Source: RH-AL1 sp965249685 | GTDB taxonomy: Bacteria; Pseudomonadota; Alphaproteobacteria; Rhizobiales; Beijerinckiaceae | DNA length: 64,000 nucleotides | Reading direction: 5' to 3' | Assembly (NCBI GenBank): GCA_965249685.1 | Contig: CBDFMN010000003.1 | Location: forward strand, 1 to 64,000 | Shown here: one piece after another, positions 62,699 through 64,000 of the stretch | Layout of the letters: each line of letters starts with the position of its first letter | How positions within the stretch are numbered: the stretch's first letter is position 1 | Translations under genes and position numbers: made by a program | Notes under the pieces: generated by a model | The model's database searches: none | Seen by the model: only the letters and a program-made list of their open reading frames with translations | Told to the model about the DNA's origin: nothing

Positions 62699-64000
62699 AT
62701 GTCAAACCCCGACGAAGCCGGCGACGTGGCGCTGCGCCTCCAGGCGGAACGGCGTCTGTGCCGATCGGCCGCGTTCCTCGACGAAGCGCAGCACGATCTC
62801 GTCGAGCCGCATCTGGCAGAGGCGGCGCTGCGCGGCAGCGAAGAGAGGCTCAGGTTCGTCCTCTCGGCGGCTCGTCTCAGCTCGTGGGACCTCGACCTCG
62901 CGTCCGACCAGATCTCCATGTCGGTCGATTGCCGCGCCCTGTTCGCTTTGCGGCCGGACGGACTTGTGAGCCGGCACGACCTGCTTGCCGCGTTTCACCC
63001 GGACGACCGCTCCCTGTTCTACGCCGCCGCGTCCGCCGCGCTTGAGACGGACACCGGGCTGGCGGGCGAGTACCGCATCCTTCACGCGTCCGGCGACCTG
63101 CGCTGGGTCGACATCCGCGGCCGGATGTTCCGCGACGACGGTGGGAGGCGGCAAAGCCTCGCCGGCGTCGTGCTCGACATCACCGAGCGCAAGCGGGCCG
63201 AGGCGGTCGTCGTCGATCAGGAGGAGCGCTACCGCGCGATCACCAACTCCATCGACCAGATGATCTGGTCGACGCGGGCCGACGGGTCGCACGACTACTA
63301 CAACCAACGTTGGTACGACTACACCGGGGTGCGCGTCGGGACGCTTGGCGAGGCCGGCTGGTTCGACCTCTTCCACCCCCACGATCGCGACCGTGCCTGG
63401 AGCGCCTGGCGGGATTGCCTGCGCACCGGCGAGCCCTACCGTCTGGAATACCGCTTGCGGCACCGCAGCGGCGTGTTTCGCTGGGTGCTGGCGCGGGCGC
63501 AGCCCATGCGCGACGAGTGCGGCGCCATCACCCGCTGGTATGGCACCTGCACCGATATCCATGACCTGCGGACGTCCGGCGAGCGTATCCGCGAATTGGA
63601 GGAGCGCTACCGCCTCGCCGCCAAGGCGACGAGCGACGCCATCTGGGAATGGAACCTCGGCAGCGGCGTGCTCGATTGGAACCCTGCGTTGCAGGATGTC
63701 TTCGGTCATGCCGTGCTGGCGACGGACCGGTCGTGGTGGACCGCCCAGATCCACCCCGACGACCGCGAGCGCGTCGGGGCAAGCCTCGCCGCCGCCGTGG
63801 CGAACCGGGCGACGCGGTGGGCGGAGGACTATCGCTTCCGCCGCGCCGACGGTTCCTATGCCGAGGTGTTCGATCGGGGCTTCGTCGCCCGCGACGACGA
63901 GGGGCGCGCGCTGCGCATGATCGGCGCAATGCAGGATCTCACGGAGCGACGCCACGCCGAAGCCGCGCTTCGCCGCCTGAACGAGACCCTGGAAGAGCGC
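62699..64000 (+). CDS. Multi-PAS sensor protein, N-terminal part (runs off the window)
   Basis: ATG at 62699 opens a frame that stays open for 434 codons to the window end. Three PAS/PAC modules follow one another: RFVLSAARLSSWDLDL ending GVVLDITERKRAEA (about residues 50-180), then RYRAITNSIDQMIWST ending GTCTDIHDLR (about 185-290), then RYRLAAKATSDAIWEWNLG ending IGAMQDLTERRHAEA (about 300-420). A coiled linker RRLNETLEER closes the visible part, typical just before a histidine kinase domain, but a diguanylate cyclase is possible. No membrane helix is seen, so it is probably a cytosolic redox or ligand sensor. It faces the same way as the cytochrome and heme oxygenase genes. Confidence 0.85.
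   Translation, partial: MSNPDEAGDVALRLQAERRLCRSAAFLDEAQHDLVEPHLAEAALRGSEERLRFVLSAARLSSWDLDLASDQISMSVDCRALFALRPDGLVSRHDLLAAFHPDDRSLFYAAASAALETDTGLAGEYRILHASGDLRWVDIRGRMFRDDGGRRQSLAGVVLDITERKRAEAVVVDQEERYRAITNSIDQMIWSTRADGSHDYYNQRWYDYTGVRVGTLGEAGWFDLFHPHDRDRAWSAWRDCLRTGEPYRLEYRLRHRSGVFRWVLARAQPMRDECGAITRWYGTCTDIHDLRTSGERIRELEERYRLAAKATSDAIWEWNLGSGVLDWNPALQDVFGHAVLATDRSWWTAQIHPDDRERVGASLAAAVANRATRWAEDYRFRRADGSYAEVFDRGFVARDDEGRALRMIGAMQDLTERRHAEAALRRLNETLEER

Overview
The window is GC-rich, densely coded DNA from an alphaproteobacterium, most likely of the order Rhizobiales/Hyphomicrobiales near Methylobacteriaceae or Beijerinckiaceae. This is inferred from GcrA with GANTC sites, the PhoR-PstSCAB-PhoU-PhoB order, the argD-argF-hslO and metZ/dcd arrangements, OlsA/OlsB ornithine-lipid genes, a C30-type carotenoid operon and a serine-glyoxylate aminotransferase. 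No rRNA, CRISPR array, intact insertion sequence or complete prophage is visible. One tRNA gene is present.

Layout. 1-1.8 kb: 5' part of rsmE, a small exported protein and ubiA. 1.8-9.8 kb: a minus-strand amide/urea nitrogen block (amiE; urtABCDE; formamidase fmdA; fmdB-like). 9.9-14.3 kb: an accessory stretch with small orphan genes, a 2-oxoglutarate/Fe(II) oxygenase and tRNA-Arg(UCG). Directly behind the tRNA lie a frameshifted polymorphic-toxin tail and its Imm52-type immunity gene, then about 1 kb without genes. 14.3-18.3 kb: a DsbD/ScsB-type reductase, two small proteins and a SWIB-domain protein. 18.3-30.2 kb: gyrB, a KirBac-type potassium channel, an exported TPR protein, then a sugar-related group (GH63 glucosidase, GMC oxidoreductase, cupin, SMP-30 lactonase, two-domain VOC protein). 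30.2-39.2 kb: DsbA-like protein, olsB, olsA and the complete phosphate regulon core. 39.2-47.6 kb: gcrA, argD-argF-hslO, argE, apaG, metZ and dcd. 47.7-50.1 kb: GNAT, tenA and fatty-acid desaturase. 50.5-57.4 kb: a four-gene carotenoid operon coupled by ATGA overlaps, with a divergent aldehyde dehydrogenase. 57.4-64 kb: Ni/Co permease, sgaA, alpha/beta hydrolase, heme oxygenase, cytochrome c and the 5' part of a multi-PAS sensor.

How the genes fit together. The binding-protein transporter should import urea and short amides, and AmiE and FmdA release ammonium from them. PstSCAB-PhoU-PhoR/PhoB senses and imports phosphate. The ornithine-lipid acyltransferase olsA overlaps phoR and olsB diverges from it, which physically links phosphate sensing to phosphorus-free membrane lipids. 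The carotenoid operon (two desaturase/oxidase paralogues, acyltransferase, glycosyltransferase) plus the aldehyde dehydrogenase has the enzyme set of a staphyloxanthin-like glycosyl-ester pathway. It lacks a CrtM/CrtB synthase here, so the C30 precursor would have to come from elsewhere, for example squalene made by HpnCDE.

The observations most worth follow-up are the carotenoid operon, the toxin relic with retained immunity gene at the tRNA, the Ols-Pho coupling, the GANTC cluster between gcrA and argD, the 16-bp tandem repeats upstream of urtA, and the GH63/GMC sugar cluster. All functions come from reading the sequence and from family knowledge; no database search was run.
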